A program made the translations under genes and the position numbers. Below, piece after piece: positions 6,114-13,861 of a DNA stretch of 15,661 nt. The stretch comes from Thiocapsa sp. UBA6158 (GTDB lineage: Bacteria; Pseudomonadota; Gammaproteobacteria; Chromatiales; Chromatiaceae): NCBI RefSeq assembly GCF_002423035.1, contig NZ_DIUM01000091.1:1-15661 (forward strand). Direction: 5' to 3'. How positions within the stretch are numbered: the first letter of the stretch is position 1; the number at the start of each line of letters is the position of its first letter. The notes beneath the pieces were generated by a model, which saw only the letters and a program-made list of their open reading frames with translations, did no database searches and was not told the origin of the DNA.

Positions 6114-7127
6114 GTGACGAAACGGCGGCTCTCCGGACGCCAGATCGAGCGGATCCAAACCATCCAGGACCGCCGCCGCCAGCGCCTCGCCTCGCGGGTC
6201 GACAATGCCTTATCGGAGATCGAAGGCGAGCCGTTGCCCGTTGAAGGGCGAGTCGTCGTCCGTCACGGGGCCAATCTGGCGGTCGAGGATGCCGAGGGCG
6301 ACATCACCCATTGTCTGTCGCGCCAGAACATCGGTCATCCGGTCTGCGGGGATCGCGTGGTCTGGCAACGCACCGCGGACAATCAGGGTGTCGTCACGGC
6401 CATCCTGCCGCGGCAAACGCTGCTCAGCCGCCCCGATTTCGGCGGTCGCGACAAGCCCTTGGCGGCCAACCTGACGCGCCTGGTGATCCTGATCGCACCG
6501 CGGCCCGAACCCAGCGACTATCTGATCGATCAGTACCTGGTCGCGGCCGAGATCATGGGGGTGGAGGCCATCATCGTGGCCAACAAGATGGACCTGCTCG
6601 ACGCGCCGGAGCGTGCCGCGTTTCAGGACCGCTTCGCCTATTATGCGGCCATCGGCTATTCACTCCTGTGGACCAGTCTGCGCGAGCCGGAGACCCTGAT
6701 CGAGCTGATCGGTCATCTCGGCGGGCAAACCAGCATCCTGGTGGGCCAGTCCGGTGTCGGCAAATCATCCTTGGTCAAGGTGCTGCTGCCGGATCGCGAG
6801 ATCCAGATCGGTCGACTCTCCAAGGCCACCGGGCTGGGGCGCCATACCACCTCCGCGGCGACCTGCTATCGATTGGCCGACGACGGCGCCTTGATCGACT
6901 CGCCCGGCGTGCGCAGCTTCCGCACCGGCCCGCTCGACCGCGATGCCCTGCAGCAAGGCTTTCGCGAGCTGCGCCCCTACATCGGACACTGCCGGTTCGC
7001 CGACTGTCGGCATGATCGAGAGCCCGATTGCGCCATCCACGGCGCCATCGCAGAGGGCCTGATCGCCCCGCAGCGGCTCGCCAACTTCAAGCATCTGCTG
7101 GCGGAAGCCGAACAGGCGCACACCTGA
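6114..7127 (+). CDS. rsgA: Small ribosomal subunit biogenesis GTPase RsgA (YjeQ)
   Basis: Circularly permuted GTPase that binds the immature 30S subunit late in assembly and leaves after GTP hydrolysis, stimulated by the ribosome. The 337-aa product has an N-terminal OB-fold (about 40-105), then the G motifs in permuted order: G4 NKMD (157-160), G1 GQSGVGKSS (211-219), the switch-like GRHTTS (242-247) and G3 DSPG (262-265). A C-terminal zinc site follows with C293, C298, H300 and C306. Family length is about 300-350 aa. The start is GTG at 6114, four bases after the cytochrome stop, with no strong Shine-Dalgarno; translational coupling to the cytochrome gene is likely. The basic N-terminus (TKRRLSGRQIERIQ) is typical. 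It is followed by the EVE gene after 36 bp. Confidence 0.97.
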   Translation: MTKRRLSGRQIERIQTIQDRRRQRLASRVDNALSEIEGEPLPVEGRVVVRHGANLAVEDAEGDITHCLSRQNIGHPVCGDRVVWQRTADNQGVVTAILPRQTLLSRPDFGGRDKPLAANLTRLVILIAPRPEPSDYLIDQYLVAAEIMGVEAIIVANKMDLLDAPERAAFQDRFAYYAAIGYSLLWTSLREPETLIELIGHLGGQTSILVGQSGVGKSSLVKVLLPDREIQIGRLSKATGLGRHTTSAATCYRLADDGALIDSPGVRSFRTGPLDRDALQQGFRELRPYIGHCRFADCRHDREPDCAIHGAIAEGLIAPQRLANFKHLLAEAEQAHT

Positions 7128-7163
7128 ACCCCGTCACGCGATGCCGAATCAGGACACGACAGG

Positions 7164-7655
7164 ATGAACTACTGGCTGATGAAATCCGAGCCGGACGCCT
7201 TCGGTCTCGACGACCTGGCCGCGCGCCCCGACCGGACCGAGCCCTGGGACGGGGTACGCAACTACCAGGCCCGCAACATGATGCGCGACGCGATGCGTCC
7301 GGGCGACCGGATCCTCTTCTATCATTCCAATTGTGCCGTACCGGGCGTGGTCGGGATCGCCGAGGTGGCGAGCGAGGCCTATCCCGACAGCACCGCCTTC
7401 GATCCCGAGGCGAAGTATTTCGATCCCAAGAGCGACCCCGAGAAACCCCGGTGGTATCTCGTCGAGGTGCGCTACGTGCGACATCTGAGTCGGACCATCT
7501 CGCTTGCCGAACTCAAGGCCCATGCGGACGGCGCACTCGCCGGCTTCCCGCTCGTGCGCAACGGCAATCGGCTCTCCGTCATGCCGGTCACTCCCGAACA
7601 ATGGGAGTTCATCCTCGGTCTCGAGGCGGAAACCGACGCCGAAGCGGGTTTTTGA
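7164..7655 (+). CDS. EVE domain-containing protein (thymocyte nuclear protein 1-like)
   Basis: 163 aa, essentially a single EVE domain, a PUA-like fold that in characterised relatives binds modified bases or RNA. Diagnostic segments: MNYWLMKSEPDAFGLDDL (1-18), WDGVRNYQARN (28-38), MRPGDRILFYHSN (44-56), and a C-terminal LSVMPVTPEQWEFIL. The family is about 150-160 aa, so this is complete, with a short acidic tail. The start is the ATG at 7164 with AGGA about nine bases upstream. It lies 36 bp after rsgA in the same direction and is probably the last gene of that transcript. The physiological ligand of stand-alone bacterial EVE proteins is not settled; a modified-base reader is inferred. Confidence 0.93.
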   Translation: MNYWLMKSEPDAFGLDDLAARPDRTEPWDGVRNYQARNMMRDAMRPGDRILFYHSNCAVPGVVGIAEVASEAYPDSTAFDPEAKYFDPKSDPEKPRWYLVEVRYVRHLSRTISLAELKAHADGALAGFPLVRNGNRLSVMPVTPEQWEFILGLEAETDAEAGF

Positions 7656-7707
7656 GTGATTTCCGGTAAGAAGCATCCCGACTTCGCATCCCCGGAAGAC
7701 CTGAAAC

Positions 7708-7855
7708 GGCTGTAGGTGCGAATTTATTCGCACAGCCTGCGCGGTGGCGTCGCAGAGCGCCGCGCCTTGGCCTGCTTCGAGGAGGAAACGCCGTGGGCCG
7801 CCAGCCGCGGAGGCCGTGTTTGCTGGCGTATCCCGGCGTGTGACCCACGCCGTGT
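7708..7855. repeat. Repeat-like spacer with perfect palindrome GTGCGAAT-TT-ATTCGCAC
   Basis: Between the convergent EVE gene and the small gene at 7880-8236. At 7716-7733 is a perfect 8-bp-arm palindrome, GTGCGAATTTATTCGCAC, with extra outer complementarity (GGCTGT 7708-7713, ACAGCC 7732-7737). The GC-rich stretch that follows has further short inverted repeats such as CGGCGTGTGACCCACGCCG (7831-7849). From memory, motifs of the GTGCGAAT...ATTCGCAC type flanked by TGTAGG are dispersed in many gammaproteobacterial genomes, so an interspersed repeat is likely. It could also end transcription from both sides. No credible gene is seen here. Confidence 0.55.
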
Positions 7856-7879
7856 GCCTGAATGACGACGGTACCCGGA

Positions 7880-8236
7880 TCACATCTGTCGGACGACGGA
7901 TGCCTGCTGCAGCCCGAGCGCCTGCTGGCCCAGCTTGAGTGCCTGCTCGGCGAAGGTATCAAGATCGCCCCAGCGGTCATCGGTATCCACCACCTCCGAC
8001 ATGAACTCGCCGACGATGCCGAGCCGGTAGGCCCCGTCGGCGCGCTCCGCGGGCGGGCTCGGCTCGACACAGACATAGAAGACGGGCTCGCGTTGCCCGG
8101 ACGGGACGAAGGCGAGGATATACCGATAGGTACGGCCATCCCCGCTCTCGATCTCGCCGAGCAGCGAGGCACTGTGGGTGCCGACCTGATAGCGGCGTTT
8201 CGGGATGGCGGTCTTGATGACGGGGCGGTCTTGCAT
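7880..8236 (-). CDS. Small conserved-looking protein of unknown function
   Basis: 118 aa, from the ATG at 8236 (MQDRPVIKTAIPKRRYQVGT). The start is supported by AGGAG eight bases upstream; a longer frame upstream runs through the bioA end and is not needed. I do not recognise the family. The sequence alternates beta-like stretches (YRYILAFVPSG, EPVFYVCVEPSP, YRLGIVGEFMSEVV) and ends in a probable helix (LDTFAEQALKLGQQALGLQQ), giving a compact soluble alpha/beta fold. There is no signal peptide, membrane segment or catalytic motif. It lies 118 bp after bioA in the same direction and may be the last gene of that operon; the repeat-like spacer follows it. Coding is supported by the clear RBS, soluble-protein composition and absence of a better frame. 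Confidence 0.75.
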   Translation of the reverse strand: MQDRPVIKTAIPKRRYQVGTHSASLLGEIESGDGRTYRYILAFVPSGQREPVFYVCVEPSPPAERADGAYRLGIVGEFMSEVVDTDDRWGDLDTFAEQALKLGQQALGLQQASVVRQM

Positions 8237-8354
8237 GGCACGGCTCCTGAAGCATGTCGAATCGGGCACGGTTTCATCGCCCTGCCCTGCATGTGGGGAC
8301 GTTTGTGCGTCAACGCAGGCCGAAGCACCAAGCCGCCGTCCATTCTCCGGACGT

Positions 8355-9653
8355 CTACCGGGATTGCTCCACCGCCACCTCGCCGAGGACTGAGACAACC
8401 GATGCGCAGAGTGTCGCAAGCTCCTCGTCGCCGATGATGTAGGGCGGCATCAGATAGACGAGTCGGCCGAACGGACGCACCCAGACCCCGCGCGCGACGA
8501 AACGGCGCTGGATCTCGCGCATGGACACCGGCGCGCACATCTCGACCACACCGATCGCGCCGAGCAGGCGCACCTCGGCCACGCCCGGAAGGTCCCGGCA
8601 GCCTGCCAGTCCGGTGATCAGACCGCGTTCGATCCGAGCGATGTTGGCTTGCCAGTCGGAGGCCAGCAGAAGGGCGATGCTGGCATTGGCGATCGCGCAG
8701 GCGAGCGGGTTGCCCATGAAGGTCGGGCCGTGCATGAAGACGCCCGGGTCGCCGGATGAGATGGTCCGGGCGACCCGATCGGTCGCGAGGGTCGCCGCCA
8801 GCGTCACATAGCCGCCTGTCAGTGCCTTGCCGAGTGTCATGATGTCCGGTGAGATGCCGGCATGCTCGCAGGCGAAGAGCGCGCCGGTGCGCCCGAAGCC
8901 GGTCGCGATCTCGTCGGCGATCAGGAGCACCTCGAAGCGATCGCAGAGCCGCCGGACTTGCGCGAGATACTGCGCGCTGTAGAAACGCATGCCCCCGGCG
9001 CCCTGCACGATCGGCTCGAGGATGACCGCGGCAAGCTCGTTGTGATGGCGCTCGATCAAGGCCGCAAACTCGGCGATCTGCTCGGGCCGGCAGGGCTCGC
9101 CGAATCGGCACGCGGGCGCCGTTGCAAAGACCTGCTCGGGCAACACCCGACTGAACAGATGGTGCATCCCGGTCACGGGATCGCAGACCGACATGGCCCC
9201 TTGGGTGTCGCCGTGATAGCCCGAGCGGATCGTCATCAACCGGTGCCGCTCGGGTCGTCCGGCGGCCTGCTGGTACTGGATGGCCATTTTGATGGCGACC
9301 TCGACCGACACCGATCCCGAGTCGCAGAGAAAGACGTGCTGCAGCGGCTCCGGCGTCAGCTTCACCAGGGTGTCGACCAAGCGCACGGCCGGCTCGTGGG
9401 TCAACCCGCCGAACATGATGTGCGACATGTCGTCGAGCTGATCGCGCGCCGCCTGATTCAGGACAGGATGGTTGTAGCCGTGGATGGCGCACCACCAGGA
9501 GGACATGCCGTCGATCAGCTCGCGGCCGTCCATGAGCCTGATCCGACAGCCCGACGCCGAGCGTACCGCATAGACCGGATCGCGATCGATCGTGGAGGTG
9601 TAGGGATGCCAGGCGTGGGCCCGGTCGATCCCGAGCAGCTCGTCCTCGTTCAT
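8355..9653 (-). CDS. bioA: Adenosylmethionine-8-amino-7-oxononanoate aminotransferase BioA
   Basis: PLP-dependent class III aminotransferase that converts 8-amino-7-oxononanoate to 7,8-diaminononanoate in biotin synthesis, with S-adenosylmethionine as usual amino donor. 432 aa from the ATG at 9653 (MNEDELLGIDRAHAWHPYTS). Diagnostic features: WHPYTS (15-20), SSWWCAIHGYNHP (51-63) with the paired tryptophans typical of BioA, SGYHGDT (144-150), ADEIATGFGRTG (246-257) with the PLP-ring Asp247, and TLGKALTGGY (273-282) with the Schiff-base Lys276. HGPTFMGNPLACA (308-320) is also characteristic. An ATG 13 codons upstream (9692) overlaps the previous gene and adds only basic residues, so the shorter start is preferred. 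It begins 25 bp after the GTPase stop, suggesting the same operon. No other bio genes are in the window. Confidence 0.97.
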   Translation of the reverse strand: MNEDELLGIDRAHAWHPYTSTIDRDPVYAVRSASGCRIRLMDGRELIDGMSSWWCAIHGYNHPVLNQAARDQLDDMSHIMFGGLTHEPAVRLVDTLVKLTPEPLQHVFLCDSGSVSVEVAIKMAIQYQQAAGRPERHRLMTIRSGYHGDTQGAMSVCDPVTGMHHLFSRVLPEQVFATAPACRFGEPCRPEQIAEFAALIERHHNELAAVILEPIVQGAGGMRFYSAQYLAQVRRLCDRFEVLLIADEIATGFGRTGALFACEHAGISPDIMTLGKALTGGYVTLAATLATDRVARTISSGDPGVFMHGPTFMGNPLACAIANASIALLLASDWQANIARIERGLITGLAGCRDLPGVAEVRLLGAIGVVEMCAPVSMREIQRRFVARGVWVRPFGRLVYLMPPYIIGDEELATLCASVVSVLGEVAVEQSR

Positions 9654-9678
9654 TCCGCGCCGTGCGCGCTTTAAGCGA

Positions 9679-11112
9679 TCACAGGTCCGCACGACTGTCG
9701 ATCTCGCTCACCGCCAGTCCGTGCAGGATGCCTCTGATGATGGCGCGACACTCCTCCTCGCGCTCGGACTTGCCCTTCCTGGCCGCGTTGAAGAACCGCG
9801 CCAGATCGCGCTGCTGCGCGGCGGGCAGCTCCTCCGCGAATCCGGCCCGGCGGAGCTCCTTCTCCGGAACCTTGTCGGGTGCATCCTCTTCCGCGGCTTG
9901 GCGACCGTGCGACCAGTTCATGGCCCGTGCACTGTAGAGCACGATGCGATCCAGTAGAACGAAGGGGAAACGCGGATTGTGAACCGGTCCGACCGTGAAA
10001 CGCTGCGTTCCCGAGGCACGCTCGATGTTGAGCTTGGCCAGTGCCTTGCTCCCGACGAACCCCAAGACCCCGCCCGTGGCCGCACCGATCAACGCGCCTG
10101 CTCCGAAGGTATGCCCGGCGGTGGAGAGGTCGATGGTCGCACCCGAGGCCGCGCCCGCAGCCATGCCGACCAGTGCAAGCTGGCGCTTGGACAGACCGAG
10201 CGCCTGATTCACGTCCTCCGAGAGCAGATCCTTGCCGAGGATCGAATCCGGTGGCATGTGCCAAACGTGGTGGCGAAAATTCGCGCGGATCTGCTCCTGC
10301 GCCTTCGTCTCGAGCTGGCGCAGCCCGTCTTCGAACGCCCTCATCACCTCTTCCCTGACACGCTCCCGACCGCTCTCGAAGACCAGCTTGCTCTCCTTCA
10401 CCGTCTTGGACGCCTTGTAGGTGAGCGCCTCCTTGAGCAGATCCAGGATGGTGGTCACGGCCTGGTCGGTGCGCCGATTCCAGTCGTGCTCGAAGGCATG
10501 GATGGCTTCTTCGACGAGCGGCTCCCAGCGCTGATCGATGCTCTTGAGCGCCTGCAGCAAACGCACGCGTTCGCCGTAGGTGGCGCGATGGGCGTTGAAG
10601 TCGCGCACCGAGTTGAACGCCTTGCAGAGCGCATCGCGCCACTGGGTCATGTAGCGCGTGTTGTTGGTGAGGTTGTTCAAGATCGCCATGCGCGGGCGGG
10701 CGGTCAGACGCAACAGCTCGATCTCGACCCGATCCTTCTCCTTGATGCGCTTGGAGCCGTCGACCACCAGGATGATGGCCGCACCCTCGGCCACCGGCTC
10801 GAGGAGCTCGCAGTCGTGCGTAAAGAGGGGATCGGCTCGATGCGCGGCCACGAACGCCCGCGCCAGCTCGCGCTTGCCGCTCTGGGCCTGAAACCATTCC
10901 AGGATCGCGTTGGGATTCTGAAACCCCGGTGTATCGATGAATTCGATCACCGGACGCCCGTCGATGATGACCGGGTAGACGTTCGATTCGATCGTGGTGC
11001 CCGCGCGTTTATCGATCTGAATCAGGTCGTTTTCGGTGAGTGTCGCAACCACGGAGGACTTACCGGCATTCGGGTGCCCCATGATCGCCAGTCTTGGAAT
11101 CTTCCCGGACAT
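9679..11112 (-). CDS. DUF3482-type GTPase with glycine-zipper segment
   Basis: 477-aa TRAFAC-class GTPase. N-terminal G domain: G1 GHPNAGKSS (12-20), G2 threonines at 39-40, G3 DTPG (60-63). At the usual G4 place the sequence is LNNLTN (145-150) rather than NKxD, so guanine specificity is not evident; I recall a degenerate G4 in other members. A mostly helical middle (about 155-330) with possible coiled coil is followed by a Gly/Ala-rich hydrophobic stretch (about 333-382: GMAAGAASGAT, GAGALIGAATGGVLGFVG) resembling a glycine zipper that may insert in membrane. A charged C-terminal region ends the protein. Its ATG overlaps the upstream DUF2868 stop (TGATG), with GGAG seven bases before the start inside that gene. 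Tight pairing of the two genes is known in gammaproteobacteria. The role is unknown; a membrane-associated GTPase working with its DUF2868 partner is inferred. Confidence 0.9.
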   Translation of the reverse strand: MSGKIPRLAIMGHPNAGKSSVVATLTENDLIQIDKRAGTTIESNVYPVIIDGRPVIEFIDTPGFQNPNAILEWFQAQSGKRELARAFVAAHRADPLFTHDCELLEPVAEGAAIILVVDGSKRIKEKDRVEIELLRLTARPRMAILNNLTNNTRYMTQWRDALCKAFNSVRDFNAHRATYGERVRLLQALKSIDQRWEPLVEEAIHAFEHDWNRRTDQAVTTILDLLKEALTYKASKTVKESKLVFESGRERVREEVMRAFEDGLRQLETKAQEQIRANFRHHVWHMPPDSILGKDLLSEDVNQALGLSKRQLALVGMAAGAASGATIDLSTAGHTFGAGALIGAATGGVLGFVGSKALAKLNIERASGTQRFTVGPVHNPRFPFVLLDRIVLYSARAMNWSHGRQAAEEDAPDKVPEKELRRAGFAEELPAAQQRDLARFFNAARKGKSEREEECRAIIRGILHGLAVSEIDSRADL

Positions 11113-13502
11113 CAGACGTCTCCATCCTCGTGAAGCGGCGCAAGCATCTCCAAGCGCAGGTAGGGGTCGGCCATCTGATCGATCTTGCGCTGCCAGTCCG
11201 TGTAGTCGAACGGGCGCATCGGCGGCAGACGGTCATCGTCGGTCGGATCGCCCACGAGGGCGAGCATGATCTGGGCGCGCGCCCCGGCCGCGGCGCGCAG
11301 CTCGCGCAGGAAGCGCAGGCTCTCCGTGATCGGGGGCTGCGAGCCGTCCTCGATCAGAACCACCCGAGGCGGCGGTGCCTGCCAGTCGCCGCGCTCGAGG
11401 ATGCCGAGCGCCTCCTCGGTCATCGCGCTGCCGGCGCCGACGGTCGCCGTCGCCGCAACCCGCCATCCGCTCAGATGCTTCAGCATCTGCTCGAGCCGCG
11501 GGCGGTCCTCGTCCTCGAGGATGTCGTCGATGTCGACGTGCAGCAGAAGCAGACAGGCGTCGGGGGCAAAGCGGGTGCCTTGCGCGGGAGCCGACTTCCG
11601 TGGTGTCGGAGCGTCGGCTACCGGGGCCGGAGTCGGCTTGGGGATAGACGTCGGTGTCTCCGCGACCTGCGGCTGGGCCGAGGGTTGCGTAGACATCTTA
11701 GCCGGCGGTTTATCCGGCCCCTTCAAATTCGATCCCGTCGAAACGGCGGGCTGTGCCTGCGCCTTCTTCGGCGCGGCCGGCGGCGTCGCGACGTCCGCAG
11801 GCCGCTCAATGGGGAGGACTTGCGTCTCGGAAGGCCTTTGCGGGGCCTCCTCGGACTTTGGCTCGGACTTTGGCTCGGACTTTGGCTCGGGCTTTGGCTC
11901 GGGTTCGGGCCGAGCCACCGGACGCGGGCGCGCCGGTGGCGTTGCCGCGCCGGCAGCCTGTCGATCGCTCTTGGGAAAAGGTTCGGCCTCGGATTCGGGC
12001 TCCGGCTCGGAGATGACCGGTGCAGCAGGCGCGGGCGCCGGCACCGCTGGCGACTCGGGCTCCGGAGCAGGAGCCGCTTTCGGTGCATCGACAGGGGGCG
12101 CTACGACCGGCGGGATCGCCGGCGCCGGCGTGAGCGGGGGCGGCGGAGCCGAGGTCGGCGCCTCCTCGCCCGGCTCGACACGCCGAACCAGGGCGTTACG
12201 CCAAGGACGTGCCGAGGTCGTCGGTGCCGAGTCGGCCGGACCGTCCGCTCCCCCGGGACGCGGCTTGCGCGAGGTCGACGCGGCCGGGATCGGCATCTCG
12301 GTGCCTCTCTCGCCGCCCGGGCGTCCCCCGCTCGGTGTCGTCTCGAGGCGCGGGGAGAGCATGCGGGCATAGAGCGCTTGGGTGCGGCTGTGCGTGAAGG
12401 GCAGGCGCGCCAGAATCAGGCGTCGTGCCAGGACGGACCCGCCCCACAGCAGCAACCTGGGAAGGAGGCCGTAGATCGTGACGGCCAGGACGAGGAACGA
12501 GCCCCAGGAGCGCAGATGCGCCGGATCCGGCTTCAGGGTCGGCGTGACGCTCGCCCAGTGCTCGAGGAAGATACGCGAGCCGGCCACCTGCTCAAGGCTC
12601 GGGTAGCCGATGCCCTCGCCGAGCAACCAGCTCCAGGGCAGCGCGATCAATCGGGTCACGTCGAAGATCGTCTGCGGATGAACGTTCATGGTCGAACCCC
12701 AACCGAAGGCGAGGTCCGTGAACCATTCCAGCATCAGGGTCGTCAGGATGACGCCGATATTGAAGGCGACCCCGAAGATCTGGGCCGGGATGATGAGCGG
12801 TAAATAGGAGACCGGACCGTAGAGCGCGTATTGCGACTTCAACAGCCCCTGCCGAGCACGCGCCTGATCCTGAATCTCGGCCGCAGCATGACCGATCCGT
12901 TGGCGCTGAAGCCAGCTCGCGGACTTGGTCACGAGCGGACGCACGACGTGCATCAAAAGGCCATGCGCCGCTCCGGCGCCGCGCCCGCGCGCCTTGCGCA
13001 GCGCCCAGGCCGTGGCGACCGAGGCCACGAGTAGAAACTGCACGATGACCAGCAGAAACAGATACCAGGAGACGCTGACCGGGCGGGTTCCGTCGTAGCT
13101 GAGCAGCGCGGAGGCCACGCCGATCCCGGCGATGAATCCGAGGACCGCGAGCAGCAGGGTGACCAGACGCTCGGCGCTCGCGAATGCCGCTCCCGGCAGG
13201 ATCCCGCGCATCTCCGGGCGCTCCGCATTGCGGCGAGCCGCGAGCCATCGGCGCAGGCTGAAGCGCCGATGCGCCGGGGTATGCGGCGGCTGATCGCCGA
13301 TCGCGGGGGCGATCACCTCGAGGTAGAGCGAGCGGTCGCGCTCGGCAAGGCCCTTGCGCGCCGACGGATGCTCGCGCAGCTCGCGCTCGTCGGCGTCCAA
13401 GTAGTACTCGAAGTCGATCAAATCGGCGACCGTCCAGTCGCGCGCCTCATCGGACGCCGCGTGGACCTCGGTCGAATCGGCCGGATGATGTCTGAAATCC
13501 AT
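11112..13502 (-). CDS. DUF2868-type polytopic membrane protein with long Pro/Glu-rich linker
   Basis: 796 aa; function unknown. A soluble, acidic N-terminus (1-80) begins WTVADLIDFEYYLDADERELR, a typical DUF2868 opening. Membrane segments appear at about 112-134, 144-168, 230-258, 283-295 and 334-354. A Pro/Ala/Glu linker of about 260 residues follows (384-643), with PPPPLTPAPAIPPVVAPP, EPEPKPEPKSEPKSEPKSE and KPTPAPVADAPTPRK; low complexity, TonB-like and probably extended. The C-terminus (644-796) is a soluble alpha/beta domain: CLLLLHVDIDDI, WRVAATATVG, PRVVLIEDGSQPPITESL and QIMLALVGDP look like successive beta strands of a Rossmann- or P-loop-like sheet, without a Walker A. Members I recall are shorter, so the linker is expanded. 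The start is the first available ATG (an in-frame TGA lies five codons upstream); its GAGGAG is distant. First gene of the operon with the GTPase, bioA and the small gene. Confidence 0.88.
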   Translation of the reverse strand: MDFRHHPADSTEVHAASDEARDWTVADLIDFEYYLDADERELREHPSARKGLAERDRSLYLEVIAPAIGDQPPHTPAHRRFSLRRWLAARRNAERPEMRGILPGAAFASAERLVTLLLAVLGFIAGIGVASALLSYDGTRPVSVSWYLFLLVIVQFLLVASVATAWALRKARGRGAGAAHGLLMHVVRPLVTKSASWLQRQRIGHAAAEIQDQARARQGLLKSQYALYGPVSYLPLIIPAQIFGVAFNIGVILTTLMLEWFTDLAFGWGSTMNVHPQTIFDVTRLIALPWSWLLGEGIGYPSLEQVAGSRIFLEHWASVTPTLKPDPAHLRSWGSFLVLAVTIYGLLPRLLLWGGSVLARRLILARLPFTHSRTQALYARMLSPRLETTPSGGRPGGERGTEMPIPAASTSRKPRPGGADGPADSAPTTSARPWRNALVRRVEPGEEAPTSAPPPPLTPAPAIPPVVAPPVDAPKAAPAPEPESPAVPAPAPAAPVISEPEPESEAEPFPKSDRQAAGAATPPARPRPVARPEPEPKPEPKSEPKSEPKSEEAPQRPSETQVLPIERPADVATPPAAPKKAQAQPAVSTGSNLKGPDKPPAKMSTQPSAQPQVAETPTSIPKPTPAPVADAPTPRKSAPAQGTRFAPDACLLLLHVDIDDILEDEDRPRLEQMLKHLSGWRVAATATVGAGSAMTEEALGILERGDWQAPPPRVVLIEDGSQPPITESLRFLRELRAAAGARAQIMLALVGDPTDDDRLPPMRPFDYTDWQRKIDQMADPYLRLEMLAPLHEDGDV
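11851..11910 (-). repeat. 12-bp in-frame tandem repeat in the Pro/Glu linker
   Basis: Five 12-bp units: three identical (plus-strand TCGGACTTTGGC), then two diverged (TCGGGCTTTGGC, TCGGGTTCGGGC). On the coding strand each unit gives a four-residue SEPK/PEPK period. The period is a multiple of three, so expansion or contraction keeps the frame and changes only linker length. Confidence 0.9.
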
Positions 13503-13861
13503 AGGGATGCGTCAAGACTCCTCGGTGCTGGTCCTTTGGTGCTGTCGGAGCACCCTTCGATGCTTGTTTCTGCGGCCTGTTGCTGGCGCCTGGAGCCGAC
13601 GCACCGAGCATGACGGAGGGCTCGGACGCAACCCGGCGGTTATTCTTATACGTGATGTCGTCTCGGGTCGAGCCTAACGGCGGCCGAGCATTGTTCGAAA
13701 TATCCCACAGTCCGGCCGTGAATTCACGTTTACTACTGCGACGCCCGAGCATACACCCTCGGCGCGGGCGAGCGGCGCTCTCCTCGTCTCGTGCAATCCG
13801 TGCAAACAGGTCCCCGAGCATGGCATCATCGGGGCTCGTCGGTGAGTCACCGGAGCATGCC
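13503..13861. promoter_or_regulatory. Long divergent non-coding leader (359 bp)
   Basis: This gap separates the divergent starts of the DUF2868 gene (minus) and the coiled-coil gene (plus), so it must hold promoters for both, but no convincing -35/-10 pair stands out. Visible structures are a hairpin GGTGCT-GTCGG-AGCACC (13538-13554) in the expected 5' leader of the DUF2868 gene and a 12-bp palindrome CGTGAATTCACG (13717-13728). An AT-richer patch at 13639-13653 (TTATTCTTATACGTG) could be a -10 region on either strand. Short open frames across it look like noise. Confidence 0.5.
13717..13728. promoter_or_regulatory. Perfect 12-bp palindrome, possible operator
   Basis: CGTGAATTCACG is fully self-complementary and lies in the middle of the divergent leader, where a dimeric regulator could control both directions. 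No regulator gene is nearby and the motif is short, so this is tentative. Confidence 0.3.

Noticed and set aside
7609..9495. 628-aa minus-strand open frame overlapping bioA
   Set aside because: It reads bioA and the small downstream gene out of frame; no domain motif is visible, whereas BioA has all its signature residues in the other frame.
9671..10897. 408-aa minus-strand frame overlapping the GTPase
   Set aside because: Out-of-frame shadow of the GTPase gene with Arg/Gly/Ala bias and no motif.
11094..12803. 569-aa plus-strand frame antisense to the DUF2868 gene
   Set aside because: Its repeats (LGLWLGLW...) are only the complement of the Pro/Glu linker repeat. There is no credible start region or domain.
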